DNA of 64,000 bases from Serripes groenlandicus (Eukaryota; Mollusca; Bivalvia; Cardiida; Cardiidae). The DNA lies in assembly GCA_031761405.1 (NCBI GenBank), contig JASEVX010000007.1, positions 43,912,411 to 43,976,410 on the forward strand, written 5' to 3'. Below, in pieces: positions 13,030 to 25,117 of this stretch; position 1 is the first letter of the stretch, and each line of letters begins with the position of its first letter. Below the pieces are notes generated by a model that worked only from the letters and a program-made list of their open reading frames with translations, was not told the origin of the DNA and searched no databases. The translations under genes were made by a program, and so were the position numbers.

Positions 13030-13440
13030 GTAAACGTGTAGCCCCACTGGTATCACTCCAATATCCCTTAATATGATGTCAAAACGAGATATGATGCAGA
13101 TGTTGATGACAATATTGAACTGCTTCCCCACTGGTATCACTCTGATGTCCCTTTATGTGAGGCCAAAACGGGATGATATACAGATACAGCATCTGGCGAG
13201 AATATAGAATTGTTGCCCCACGGGTATCACTCACATGTCACTATATATGAGGCCAACACGGGATATGATATAGAATCAGCGTTTGACAACAATCTCAAAC
13301 TGTACCCACACTGGTGATGATGATGATGGTTTGGGGTTATTTACCCTCGCCTTTCGTCATAAAGCCATTTGGCGAGCAGCCACACTGGTATCACTCCAGT
13401 AACCCTTTATGTGAGGCCAAAGAACGGGATATACTATGTA
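13030..13440. repeat. Short array of the ~84-bp minisatellite
   Basis: Diverged units share 'ggtatcactccaatatccc', 'gtcaaaacgagatatgatg' and 'gaggccaaaacgggat' with the large 18-19.8 kb array. The flank leading into it ('gctggtactgacag' then 'aatgtaaacgtgtag') is the same flank that precedes the 18.1-kb array. Confidence 0.7.
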
Positions 13441-14581
13441 CAAAGTCCGATAACCCCAATATATGATTATTCATTTTGAATCCCATTTAAACTAATTGTT
13501 TCCTTTGAACATTACCCCGCCATGTCAAGGTAATGAAGCGTTTGTTGCTTGCAGTGACTTAATTTTGACAAACTTATAATGAAGTTTAATCTAAGATCGA
13601 AAATATCTTCTATCTGGAGGACAACATCTATTGGAACTATTTTAATAAAACTTAATTATATCAAGGATATGATACATTGGAGGACACAAATGCAATCGCA
13701 CGGCAAATCTTGTCCGATTCAATTTGAATGAGCTACTTGTGCAAAAAGGATTCTGCAGTCTTGGCCGTTTATTACAGGAATATGTTTTATATACTTTTTA
13801 AAATGCACTCTATGTTTCACAGAAAGATAAGAATGTGGATTTCACGTGCATGTAGTGGTGCGTGATATAATTTATTGTGGAGACAGTAGGTGGGCAATGT
13901 TGGTCAATAGTTGTCATTGTCCTTGACCAGTCTTTCTTGAAATACATTTTCTCTATAAAGTGTTTGTTCTCAAAATAATTTCTGATATGCAATCTGAAGT
14001 TTCTTGAATGTTGACATGTTTATGAATTGTAACAATTCAGAACTGTAGATAAGGGGCGTTTTTCATATTCTAAAATCCTTATTAGACCTTCAAACCCTAT
14101 GTTGTAGGTACTCAAAAGAATCGTATCAGTGAAACGCGATTATTTTGAGTACGCACAACATAGGATTTGATTGAGTGATAAGAGAAATATTGTGGGGAAA
14201 AGACCGGTTCACTTCCTCTTATCTAGTCCTCTGAAATAAACAATATGATGATAAATGATAGATAAAGACCTCCTCCTGCTATTTTAGCAATGTGGGACAT
14301 AAACAAAATCAAACATCTGTCAGAGGCTATTGGTTATGGAATTGACAAAATCAAATATAATGATATCAACTGCATATTTAGTATGATAGGGTTCTGTATC
14401 TATAAATCATATTTTTTAGCGAAAGATCTGACAAAAATTAAGAAAAGAAAATATGTTCCGGTTTCACCAAACAGTGGGTAATGACACTTACTATAATTTG
14501 TAGTTGTATTTGCACTTTGAAATAACCCACAACAACCCAATTTGACATTGTTATTTATGTTTTGTGTTCGTGTATACACAT

Positions 14582-14827
14582 TGAGGGCTTGGCGTGAAAC
14601 GGTTGTAACTTAAAACCTATTTTGAAAACCCTGGTTTAGGGGCAATTTTGACCCTTTTGTAAACAATGCAAATTTAGGTGCCATTGCTCAGAACGAGCAA
14701 TGGCACCTAAATTTACATTGTTTACCAAGAAAAGTGATTTAACGCTTATAAAGACTTTATGGTGAGGTGATTAACCTTGGTAAAAAAATACCAATTTTAG
14801 ATACAACTGTTTCACGCCAAGCCCTCG
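14582..14827. mobile_element. 246-bp palindromic MITE (GAGGGCTTGGCG ends)
   Basis: The inverted ends read TGAGGGCTTGGCGTGAAAC at left and its complement at right. A self-complementary centre reads 'gccattgctc' ... 'gagcaatggc'. ACAT direct repeats flank it (14578-14581 and 14828-14831). A second copy of exactly the same length sits at 40,807-41,052. It is non-coding. Confidence 0.85.
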
Positions 14828-15414
14828 ACATGTAAACTTAAACTTGTTGAAGTAGTATTAAACTAAAGGGGGAATAGAGAACGATTTTTCTGTCAAACTG
14901 CACATGGCTTACTGGTAGTAATTAATACGAATATACGTTTTAGTAGTTCAATGTGAGCTTTTATGAGCACACTGTATTCGTCTTGAGTCCTGTCATTATT
15001 TTTTAAACCTCTCTCAAACCATCTGAATAAAACTTCAATGGAATATTCCCTTGCTGATTCTCTTTGAAAGCTTTTCAAAGAATCAAGAGAGGAGGGGGGA
15101 AATGATACAAGTCGTTTTATCTAAAACTGTTTGTCTGATTCGGGTAGGGGGAGAATAAAAGAACTTATCAAAACTTTCTACTAAAAACGTTTTTGTCTGA
15201 TTTAAAAATAATTGCCTAAATGACCCTCTACTTAAATGTTTTAATTTTTAAGCAATACTTTTTGGATAACAAGGATTGACGAAGGATGGCATCAGCAATA
15301 AGATAAAATGTCTAAAACTTGAATGTTTTCTACTCTGAAGGCACCTGTACGATTTCAACGTAAGTTTTCAGGAATGTTCCTGGAATGATTTTTACAAAGA
15401 ATGGCCAATTTGTT

Positions 15415-15500
15415 TGGTTGAGAAACATAGGTGCTGGTCGACTTCAGAAATTCAACCCCTGGATTAACAGCCCGTACCACTAACGACTCAGCTACCAGGA
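15415..15500 (-). repeat. Partial tRNA-headed SINE (family 2)
   Basis: On the minus strand the block reads as a tRNA-like head ('cctggtagctgagtcg', 'cgggctgttaatccagg'). It matches the heads of the complete copies at 47,908-48,205 and 62,395-62,712. The body and tail are missing. Confidence 0.5.
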
Positions 15501-15879
15501 ATTGGTCCATTTATTATTTCTGTAAATGAACAACTGTTGAATAAGATTGTTTATGTTATTTTGTAATTGATTCTAAACGTTTTGAACATACACTAGTAGA
15601 TAGATACAAATTTGAATTAAAGAAAATGACCGAAATTGGTCAGCTTTTAATCTACTTCCAGGATGACGATTCCAACACCTTTAAGTTATCAAGGTTTTAT
15701 ACATGTTTGTTAGAATTGTGATTTACGCCATTGTCAATCGCATCTCAGCTATATCGCGTCGTTTCCTAGGTAATTTACTAGTCCTACTGGTGTTATTCAT
15801 TCGGACACCGATGAATCGTCATACTACTTACCATGCACCACTGAGCGCCAACGATGGAATCTGTGATTACCATTTCTAT

Positions 15880-15962
15880 AATATTTGGTATGACCCGACT
15901 GGTGATCGAACCTTAGTCTACTGCCCCCAAGGCAGACGCTCTTACCACTACACCCAGGAGAT
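15880..15962 (-). repeat. tRNA-like SINE head (family 3)
   Basis: The minus strand contains an A-box-like 'gtagtggtaagagcg', an anticodon-arm-like 'ctgccttgggggcag' and a B-box-like 'ggttcgatcac'. Close relatives lie at 32,978-33,062, 33,218-33,305 and 37,828-37,905. Recurrence in a repeat context and mismatched stems argue against a functional tRNA gene. Confidence 0.5.
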
Positions 15963-16464
15963 GGTTACAGGTCTTTTCCAACATACAACAATGTTGAAGC
16001 AAACGACTTTAACAGCATGTTGATTCAAATGTGGGAACCCCTATAAATGAAAGTTAAATTATTGAATAGAGTTGAAAACAGTGTGGCAAGAGGAGAAAAG
16101 CGTCTGTATGTGGGAAAGGGTTAACAGACGTGTCCAGGAGGCTGACTGTGGCCTGAATCATAGTCGTCAAGTACGTTAGGGCGGTTTTCAAGTACCGTAT
16201 GGATTCTTGTATTTTAGGAGTTGGGATTGGTATATATATATGTTCAAAGAGATATTACGGATGGATGTTAAACTTTATCATAATATTTACTATTGTTCAC
16301 ATATATAATAACAACATGATATAAACAGATAACTTAGTATTATTTCTGTTCATCACTACAAAGCAAAGGCATGTGCATCAGAATAGTGTTTCTTACGGAT
16401 TCATGCCAGAGTATAGGTGTCTCAAAGACAATCAAACAGCTTCTTCTCAGTCATGATTCCGTAT

Positions 16465-16695
16465 TTAACCCTTTCCCAAATACAGACGCTGTTTGACGCT
16501 TCTGCAGCAGACAAATGTTTAACACATTGTGACAAAAGAAGAATTATGGCTCATAATGAGTATTTCCTATTTTACCGCAATGTTTTCAACTCTATCAAAA
16601 AGTATCCTTTCATTCATAGAGGGTTGTTCCTATTATTTGTCAAAACTATTTACATAATCGGCTGCGGCAGAATTGTTGTAAGAGGGAAAGGTTTA
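16465..16695. mobile_element. TTAA-type MITE
   Basis: It begins TTAACCCTTTCCCAAATACA and ends 'gagggaaaggtttaa', with internal 'gcagcagacaaatg' and 'cggctgcggcag' motifs. TTAA lies at both ends, the hallmark of piggyBac-type integration. The paralogous insertion in copy B is at 33,818-34,050. Confidence 0.7.
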
Positions 16696-16710
16696 AAACA
16701 CGGCTTTTTT

Positions 16711-16799
16711 ATAAAGTGCTATACCGACAGACCGAGAACAGACAAGATAAATAAATTATTTATCTTGTCTGTTCTCGGTCTGTCGGTATAGCACTTTAT
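16711..16799. repeat. Perfect 44-bp inverted repeat with 1-bp spacer
   Basis: Arms 16711-16754 and 16756-16799 are exact reverse complements; the left arm begins 'ataaagtgctataccgacag'. Copy B (about 34,062-34,106) has only the left arm, lightly diverged, and no inverted arm. The palindrome was therefore probably made after the duplication, by copying one arm backwards. Confidence 0.85.
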
Positions 16800-17244
16800 T
16801 ATAAAATAATATATGCCTCCATATGAACATTTAAATTAAATCAATTCTAGAAACTTCTAGCGAATAAACGAGGACTTTGCTTTAAGGTATTCTTATCTGA
16901 ATCTGACATCTATACTTGAAGGACGTTTTTCGTTTGCCATGGTATCTAGAAAGTGAACTAGACATTGTCGTCCGTAGTAACCCGTCCTAAGTCTAATGGC
17001 TAACCTTTGTGTTGGTCAGTCTTCAAATTTACATACAGTCATAAGATTCCAGTCGTCAACAGTGTTCCTATAACCAATACACTCTCCAGTTACAAAACTA
17101 TTTGCGTCTTTGTTTTATGCGTCCTTCGACTTTTCGTTGATTTATGGATGCCGCATCACTATTCATGTAACAACATGTGTCTCATTTATAGGCGCTTGCA
17201 CAATTCGATCTTATAATTCATTCGCTAAAAAGTAAGTAAGTACC

Positions 17245-17510
17245 ATTTAACCCGACCATGGTGGTTCTTCTTCGGGTTCACGAGGTCGCAAGTTCGATCC
17301 CGGGCAGAGTCCTACCGACGATTTTCGCAATGGAAGTGATGGCTTTTACTCCTTGGCGCTTAGGAATGTGAGGTTAGTATAACGATTTACTCGCTGGTAT
17401 CTAAATAACTGGATCATAAGTACCGGTTACTTAACCAGAAAACGCCGTGATATTACTGAAAATTGTTGAAAGCGGAGTAAAACATCATACTATTAAAGCC
17501 ATTGAAAACT
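17245..17510 (+). mobile_element. tRNA-headed SINE (family 1)
   Basis: It has a better preserved head than the 12.1-kb copy, with B box 'aagttcgatcccggg'. The body ('ctccttggcgcttaggaatg', 'ttactcgctggtatctaaat', 'aacgccgtgatattact') follows. It lies in the 16,985-18,200 block that duplicates 11,840-13,440, so the two SINEs may derive from one insertion. Confidence 0.65.
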
Positions 17511-18119
17511 TTACATTAATTGAATAGAAATGGTTATTTATTTTAAACATTGGAAAAAATCGTGATAACACATTGCTCATATAAGAAAAATATTAACACC
17601 TACATCTGCGAACACGTTAAACTCAGGTGAGTATTTGCATACGGCATTTGACATTAAAACGAGTTCATCAGTTGTTAAAACTCACACATCCGGTGGTGAG
17701 TACGGGACTTCTATGGTCCGTATAACCTACCCTTAAGGTCACGTGGTTCCATATCATGACACAGATAACCCAAAAGAGATTCATGCACCATAAAGCTAAA
17801 ACCGTGTATTCAAGATTTACGTAAAAGTTATTTTATACCAGATTAAGAAAGTGTTCCCTAACCCTTAACAAAGAACACACAATCAAATGTATGAGTTTCA
17901 TAATCGATATATCTCCAATAAAACGGGAATAGATCAGAAGAAGAAGAAGTAAAGGTTCACATTACCATGTGTTTTCTGGCTTTCTCGCACAAGTACTCCA
18001 CATAACTGTATTCCCAGACAACTAATAACATTTTGAATACACAAACAATATCCGTCAACGTTCGCCTAAATTGTATAGAGTTACACATGCTGGTACTGAC
18101 AGTAATGTAAACGTGTAGC

Positions 18120-19831
18120 CCCACTGGTATCGCTCCAATATCCCTTTATAGGATGTCAAACTGAGATATGATGCAGATTTTGAATTGCTTCCCTACTGGT
18201 ATCACTCTGATATCCCTCAATGTGTTGTCAATGAGTTTTGAGTTGTCAAAACGAGATATGATGCAGATGTTGAAGACAATCTTGAATTGCTTCCCCACTT
18301 GTATCACTCTGATATCCCTTTATGTGTTGTCAAAACGAGATATGATGCAGATGTTGACGAAACTCTTGAATTGCTGCCCCACTGGTATCACTCTGATATC
18401 CCTGTATGTGTTGTCAAAACGAGATATGATGCAGATGTTGAAGACAATCTTGAATTTCTTCTCCACCTGTATAACTCTGATATCCCTTTTAGATGTGTTG
18501 TCAAAACGAGATATGATACAGATGTTGACGACAATCTTGAATTGCTTCCCCACATGTATCACTCTGATATCCCTTTATGTGTTGTCAAAACGAGATATGA
18601 TTTTGATGTTGAAGACAATCTTGAATTGCTTCCCACTTGTATCACTCTGATATCCATTTATGTGTTGTCAAAACGAGATATGATGCAAATGTTGACGAAA
18701 CTCTTGAACTGCTGCCCTACTGGTATCACTCTGATATCCCTTTATGTGTTGTATAAACAAAATATGTCGCAGATGTTTCTTTTGACGACATTCTTGAATT
18801 GTTGCCCTAATGGTATCACTCCCATATCCCTTAATGTGTTGTCAAAACGATATGATGCAGATGTTACTTCTGACGACAATCTTGAATAAGTTTTGCCCCA
18901 CATGTAACACTTTGATATCCCTTTATGGTATGTCAAAACGAGATATGATGCAGATGTTGACGACAATCTTGAATTGCTTCCCCGCTTGTATCACTCTGAT
19001 ATCCCTTTATGTGTTGTCAAAACGAGATATGATGCAGATAATGACGACAATTTTGAATTGCTTCCCCACTGGTATCACTCTGATATCCCTTTATGTGTTG
19101 TCAAAACGAGATATGATGCAGATGTTACTTCTGACGACGATCTTGAATTGTTGCCCAACTAGTATCACACCCATATCCTTTTATGTGTTATCAAAACAAG
19201 ATATGAAGCAGATGTTACATCTGACGACAATCTTGAATAATTATTGCCCCACAGGTATCACTCTGATGTCCCTTCATGTGATGTCAACACGAGATGTGAT
19301 GCAGATGTTGCTTCTGACGACAATCTTGAATTGTTGCCCCACAGGTATCACTCTGATATCCCTTCATGTGATGTCAAAATAAGAAAGGATGCAGATGTTG
19401 CTTCTTGAATTTACTCTTAAATCCCTTCATATGATACTAAAACTGGACAATATACAGATACAGCATCTGGCGACAATCTAGATTTGTAGCATCTTCGGTT
19501 TCACTTACGTATCCCTGTATGTGAGGCCAAAACGGGATATGATGCAGATATTGCTTCTGACGACATTCTTGAATTGTAGCCCCATTGGTATCGAACTGCT
19601 ATCCCTTTATGTGAGGCAAAAACGGGATATGAAACAGATGAAGCTGTTGACGATAATTTAAAGTTGTACCCACATTAGTAACACTCACATAACCTTTCAT
19701 GTGAGGCCAAAACGGGATATAATACAGATGTAGCAACTTACGAGAATCTAGCATTGTAGCCACATTGGTATTACTCCTATATCAATTTATGTGAGGCAAA
19801 AACGGGAAATGATACATATGTAACTTCTTAT
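18120..19831. repeat. Large ~84-bp minisatellite array
   Basis: About 15-20 units have the core 'gtcaaaacgagatatgatgc', 'gatgttgacgacaatcttga' and 'ggtatcactctgatatccc'. The 84-bp period equals 28 codons, so long open frames arise in several phases. In one phase they give repeats such as HSDIPLCVVKTRYDADV. There is no start context, splice context or terminal domain supporting translation. The 3' part grades into the GAGGCCAAAACGGG variant that also opens the window at position 1. Confidence 0.85.
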
Positions 19832-20496
19832 GGCCCTGTCACACCAGAACGTTTTAGGCCAACGCGTGATTAGCGCGTTTAAAATAGTTGATAGGCTGGC
19901 AAACGCTGAACTTTCAAAGAAAAAGTCAAGTTGAAAAATGATTTCAGCCTGTTCATAACGCGTTGATAACGGGTTCATAGCGTATGCCAGCGCGTGAATA
20001 GCGTGTGAGGAACGCGCTAAGCGTGTGAGGACCGCGTCACTGATTTAAAGATAAAATAAGACAGCGTATTGCCAGCGCGTGAGTAACGCGTTATTTTCGT
20101 ACTCGACGACTGAGGAACGATTGCCTAGCGTGTGAGTAGCGCGTTCCAACGCGCGCCAGCGTTCTGCAACGACCACGTGATTGTTTGTATATAGACAACG
20201 CGCTACTACAGTACCAGTGTGTCGCCAGCGTACGCCAGCGTGTGAGTAGCGGGTTGGTAACGATCGTCTAGCGCGTTCGACGCGTGAGTAACGACCCTCA
20301 AACGTTGCCAGCGTGTGCAGTCATACGCTGGCAAACGCTGGAAATGTTAGGTATGTTGAAAAATGTGTGTTTGCCTCAGCGTAAGACAGCGTGTTGCTAA
20401 CATTGGCCTAGCATTGATCAGCGTTTGTAAGTGTGTTGCCGAAATTCCAAAACGTTACTCACGCATTGGCATAAAACGTTCTGGTGTGGCATGGCC
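19832..20496. mobile_element. 665-bp CpG-rich inverted-repeat transposon (non-autonomous)
   Basis: The ends are GGCCCTGTCACACCAGAACG at left and the near-complement of it at right, extending to about 36 bp with few mismatches. The interior is dense in short motifs such as 'gcgtgagtagcg' and 'aacgcgttgataacg' and is far richer in CpG than its surroundings. Copy A lacks the element at the matching site (about 580). No transposase was found. The target duplication is unclear and the superfamily is not assigned. Confidence 0.75.
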
Positions 20497-21377
20497 CTAC
20501 TTGAAGCCACACTGTTTCGTTCCAATATCCATTTATATGAGGCCAACACGGGAGATGGTATGTTATACTTATTTTCAGTTGTCATGGTTCTGATGTTATT
20601 AACCCGTTCCAAGATATACACAATATGTAGCTGACGATTAAGAAACAAACGAGACAAAACATGTATTAGAGTTAAATTGAAACGATGTTAGAAAAGAAGT
20701 AGTCAATAATTAAGAGTAATCTTCTCTTTTTGAAACAATCTTTTCAAAAGATGTCTGCTGGAGAAGTTCACGCGAGAAAGGATAAAGATGTTTGGACATC
20801 AGTTAACGATCAGCCTGGAAAGTTTATTTTTAGAATAGACAATGATTATTTCAAAAATTCTTCTGCTGCAGATGCGTCAACATGTCTGCTTGTGGGAATG
20901 AGTTAGATGAGAGTTGACAAATCTTTACTGCAGAATCAATAAAAGTGCAGTAATAAGTGGATTGAAGAAATGTGTTAAATAATTTAGATGTTGTTTGTTT
21001 GCTATTCGTCACTTTAACAACGTTATGGCTGATATATGTTTAGATTTCACCCTCTAACTAAGCTAGTAACGCAGACAGTACCAAATTCAAAGCATCTGAA
21101 GAAATTGACATTTTCTACACATTTGGAGTTGATATATTTACTTGTTATTCAACGTGGACTGCTTGTACCAATTAGTGAAATATTTGAGGCCGTTCATTAC
21201 ACACAAATCGAGATCTTTATTCTACTGACAAATTTGCATATGATTAACGTTTTGGCTTTAAAGAACCAAAGACTAATTTCTTTCGAAATACATAGATAAT
21301 TTATTAATTATTTCGAAGTCGCGGGTATTTTATTAGTTAAAACAATTGTTCCCGAATTGACTTCAAACGTAAACACA

Positions 21378-24300
21378 ATGAAGTTCAGCTTGATTTTTGC
21401 TATATGGCTTTGCGTATCTGTAAGAGACGCGAGTTTATTTCGTCGATTTGACTTGAATGCGGAGATCGCAAATAAAGTATGTGACAACAACAAGTCCGCA
21501 TTCAAGCCGTTTTATACAACAAGTCTGGTTAGATGTGCTTTGTGGTGTAAACTACTTCCATTGTGCGCAAGTTTCTTCTACTCGCTAGCTACATCGACAT
21601 GCGTTGGATGTAATGAAACTTACACATTCACAGACGAACTGACCGGGGAGATGGAAGGAAGTCTGTACTACTCAACAGAAGTTTCGATCACTGCAGTTGT
21701 TGATGGTAAAGGTGTGTTGTATTTGTTGTTACATAAGATTAACTCATCAACACATTGAAGTTATAACAAAATATAAGGCTTGGTTACATGCTTTCTTTTC
21801 TGTCGAATATTGAGAAATATAAGTGAATTACATCCTGACAAACCCAGTTTCAAACGCTGATTAAAGCAAAATTTTATTTTATTGCAATTTTACCTGTCCT
21901 TGAATATTCCGTAAATAAAGATCGCTTGCGATGCCGAGTATAAACTACTGACATATGCTAGGAATACGTTTATTTTTGAAATACAGCAAGACAACGCTTA
22001 TGACAATACTTGTGAAATGAAAACCTACTCAATTTCAAACGTGAGTTCAGTAAATCATACTGTAGAAATTTGGTTTTATAGTTTGACTCGTATAAACCAA
22101 CTCTGTTTGTTTTCCCTAGCGGCACAGCCATTCATGAACAAGAAGGTTGATGCTAACTTATATATATACTTTATCGTTACTTGCATAGAAACGAACACAT
22201 TTTCCGTAATGAAGATATAAAAGCCTTACTCAATGATTTACAATATTGTTTTAATCATTACATGTAATCTCCAGTGCGCGTCCGATAGTAGCCTGTGAAT
22301 GCTATTGAGACTATGTTCATACATTGAGAGCTTGAAAACTATTAGTAAACTGTGAAATATCACGGGAAATTAAAATCCCCGTTTACTTGCATTGACACGA
22401 TAATAAACACTGATTAATCTCATTTATTTTAAAATTGCAGAGTATTCAGCTAATCGGTTTGGTTGCTATAGTCGGGATTGTGGAGAGTTAAACCGATATG
22501 GCCAATGCCCTTATAGCGGCGACTCTATAGCCGCAGACACTATGAGGATAGAATTATGCATTGAACAATGCGCCAAAAGGCATAGCCGTTTTGCTCTTAC
22601 GGTAACTCTTATTTTAAGTAAAAAAGAAAGTCAAGTTTTCAATAAAAGAAAAGGAAGTTTAAGGTTTATTATATATTATTCATTTATTGTAGAACTGCCG
22701 AGGGCAGGTTCGGATCGCACGGAAGCGCAGCGTGATCTTGATATCAATACATTAGACTGTGCTGATGCCTTTTTTTCAATATCGTTGCCCATTCATATGT
22801 TGAATTAGTTTAACATATTTGTATGAATAAATACATATACTTATAATTAAATACTTTTGTTGTCAGCGAGTAAAGTTTGATAGACGACTTGTAAACTCAT
22901 CATTGCAAAAAGAAATCTGCACCCTTGTCACTAGCCGTCTGCTATAGGTAGTGAATATTAAGACGATATTTTGTTGTTAGTTGTGGATCATAGTTGTCAT
23001 TTTAGAAGGTTGTCCAAAGTTTCTAATTTAGCCTCACTTGAGTTTTTGATATGGCACAGAAATAAAACTTTCCTACATATTATTTTATATCATCTTTGAG
23101 TAATAAATGTATATCCTATTTCGACAATGTTGTCGTCTGCTGGTAAGGCCTATAATAATTACATCAGTCATTTCTTATTGTGCGACAATGTTTCCAAAAG
23201 TCGTCAGCGGCAAATTATTTAATATGCTGCATAGTTGATGTAGGCCGGAAAGGGAGATCTTAACGAACAGGACATGCAGAGTGGTTGAAGGAAATGCTCT
23301 TATTGATGTGAAATCGTGTCACTGATGAAGTGTTTTAAGGCTCGTCTGCTTTGAAAACATCTGAGGAAAAATATAACATCTTGGATAAAGGAAGTGTCAT
23401 TTTAAAACTTGATTGAACGTCAAAAGTTGGGGCTCACGCAAGATTTTGTCACACGTTGACCATTTATCTTCAATATATTCGCCATTTTTACAGCTGCATG
23501 TATGATTTTGGTATGATTACAAAGGAAATAAAATATACTTCGGATGCACGACCTTTATTATTATCTTTGGTAAACGAGTTTATTTATAAAAAGATAGTTT
23601 GCACGGATTACGCTTAAAAATGACGTTGTAATTTGTAACAAAATGTTCCAACTAAGTATACGAAACATATTCTTAAAATTACATTTTTTAAGAAAATCGC
23701 AGGAAAATTTATCAACCGACGTCGTATACGTATAAAAGGAAATGACGTAATTTTGACGGAAATAAACAAGACCTCCAAGAAGATGGATGTCGTTAAGGAA
23801 AAAACAAAAGTTTGTAATTCAGCTTAAAAAGGGTGTATTTTACCATACTAATTTTTTTTCAAAATAAAAATGAGGCTTTCTATTTTAGCAAAATACTACA
23901 ACATTTTGCATGGAAAATATGTCTGAACCAGAATTCCTGTAAATAAAATTTTAGCGTATTCTAGCGTCAAAACTGTTATTTTTGTTCATGTTATTTTCAC
24001 TGATAAAATGTCCCCTTTCACCGAAAAACGTCACTTATACTGATAGTGTTAAGAATTAAACAAAAATAATTAAAACTGTGTTTTTTTTTTTTCCATTTTG
24101 AGTTTATTTTCAACATACGTCTAGAACATTGTTTTTAAATTTCAACGGGTTTAATTAATATGTTTATATTGAATGAAATATCATATTTTTTACATAACTG
24201 ACATTTTGTCCCCTTTGAGCGTTATTTAACGTTTATTACGTGTACTTTTTATAGGGACGCCGCAAACAGGGTACTTTTGAGTATTACCGCTGGTTAAAAT

Positions 24301-25117
24301 GATCTTAAATCTCCCAATCGAATAATACATATTATTGTGCAATTCAAAATAATAAACAACGGAAACAGCTGTCAGAAAGCAAAGAGGGTACGAAAAATGA
24401 AATCAGAGAATCGCGTCCAGGGACAAACTAAACAAATTAGAAAACAAGCGTATACGTCAGAGGGAAAATGTAAGAAAATTTATAGCAAGAAAGGCTCAAG
24501 AATCACATACACATACACAAAATAACTTCAAACATAGAATGGAAAAAAATCGCGCGTTAAAAGCATTTAAATCCGATCTTTCCCAGATCACATGCATTGT
24601 ACGGTTTTAATGAAAACTGCGTTCAATTTGTTACGACGTCAAACCAAACGTCATTCTGTTACAGTCGTGAGTCCCTACTTTTGACGTTAAATCCTTATTA
24701 TCGAAAATGGCAAAAATGATCGTTTTGCGTAATATCTTCTAGTTCCACAATTTGTTGTCGTCTGCTCATTATGTATAAGCGGTCATCTGTATTAGGCAAA
24801 CGCTTGATATGAAATTGAATCTGGATAATAAAGCTTACTTCTAAAATAAAAGGTTTCGTTCATTTTAATTACATGTACTTCGAAGGAGATCAACCCATTA
24901 TATATATACCTGTACAAAATAACGTACACCTAAGGGTATTTTTGTAATCGTGATATTATATTTGTTTTTTATTTCTGGATTTCAGTCAAGATATTGCTAC
25001 TGCAGTTATGAGCCAGGAATAAAGATGTCAAACTGCACTGTGAAATGCCCGGGAGATTCCAGTCAAATATGCGGTGGCAGTGGAAAAGTTAGCATGTTCA
25101 ATATAACTTCATTATAA
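21378..25117 (+). CDS. Secreted PAN-like/WSC-domain protein, copy B (3 exons)
   Basis: Exons are 21378-21711, 22441-22601 and 24986-25117, with the same phases as copy A (donor AAAG|GTGTGT, acceptor ATTGCAG, donor ACG|GTAACT, acceptor TTTCAG). The model gives 208 residues. It comprises a signal peptide (MKFSLIFAIWLCVSV...), a PAN-like Cys module and a WSC domain (FGCYSRDCG, CPYSGDS, LCIEQCAK, SRYCYCSYEPG, VKCPGDSSQICGGSGK), ending MFNITSL-stop. Exon 1 differs from copy A by 7 substitutions and one extra Asn, and exon 3 by 3 of 43 residues. Exon 2 matches at only about 24 of 48 aligned positions and has 5 extra codons. The ATG at 21378 is chosen because it opens the signal peptide. Intron 2 holds a 1.27-kb inverted-repeat element. 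Function is inferred as carbohydrate binding outside the cell. Confidence 0.82.
23416..24688. mobile_element. 1,273-bp inverted-repeat DNA element in intron 2 of copy B
   Basis: The left end begins AACGTCAAAAGTTGGGGCTC and the right end is its complement with 20 of 22 positions matching. Copy A has no insert at the equivalent site (about 5,945). The interior is AT-rich with only a short Lys/Arg-rich frame (about 24,337-24,525), too small and featureless to call a transposase. The flanks (ttga at left, ttaa at right) hint at a TTAA-like target but do not prove it. Confidence 0.65.

Larger units (their letters stand above)
11365..15710. other. 4.3-kb block of copy A with no counterpart in copy B
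   Basis: Homology to copy B stops near 11,360 (B 32,715) and resumes near 15,715 (B 32,820). The block contains a SINE, a short minisatellite (13,030-13,440), a palindromic MITE (14,582-14,827) and unassigned AT-rich DNA. Its 11,840-13,440 portion duplicates 16,985-18,200. No gene was recognised. Confidence 0.6.

Noticed and set aside
14893..15078. 61-codon minus-strand frame (KSFQRESAREYSIEVLFRWF)
   Set aside because: No domain, no paralogue in copy B and no splice context.
16417..16791. 124-codon plus-strand frame
   Set aside because: It lies across a TTAA-type MITE and the 44-bp palindrome and is not conserved in copy B.
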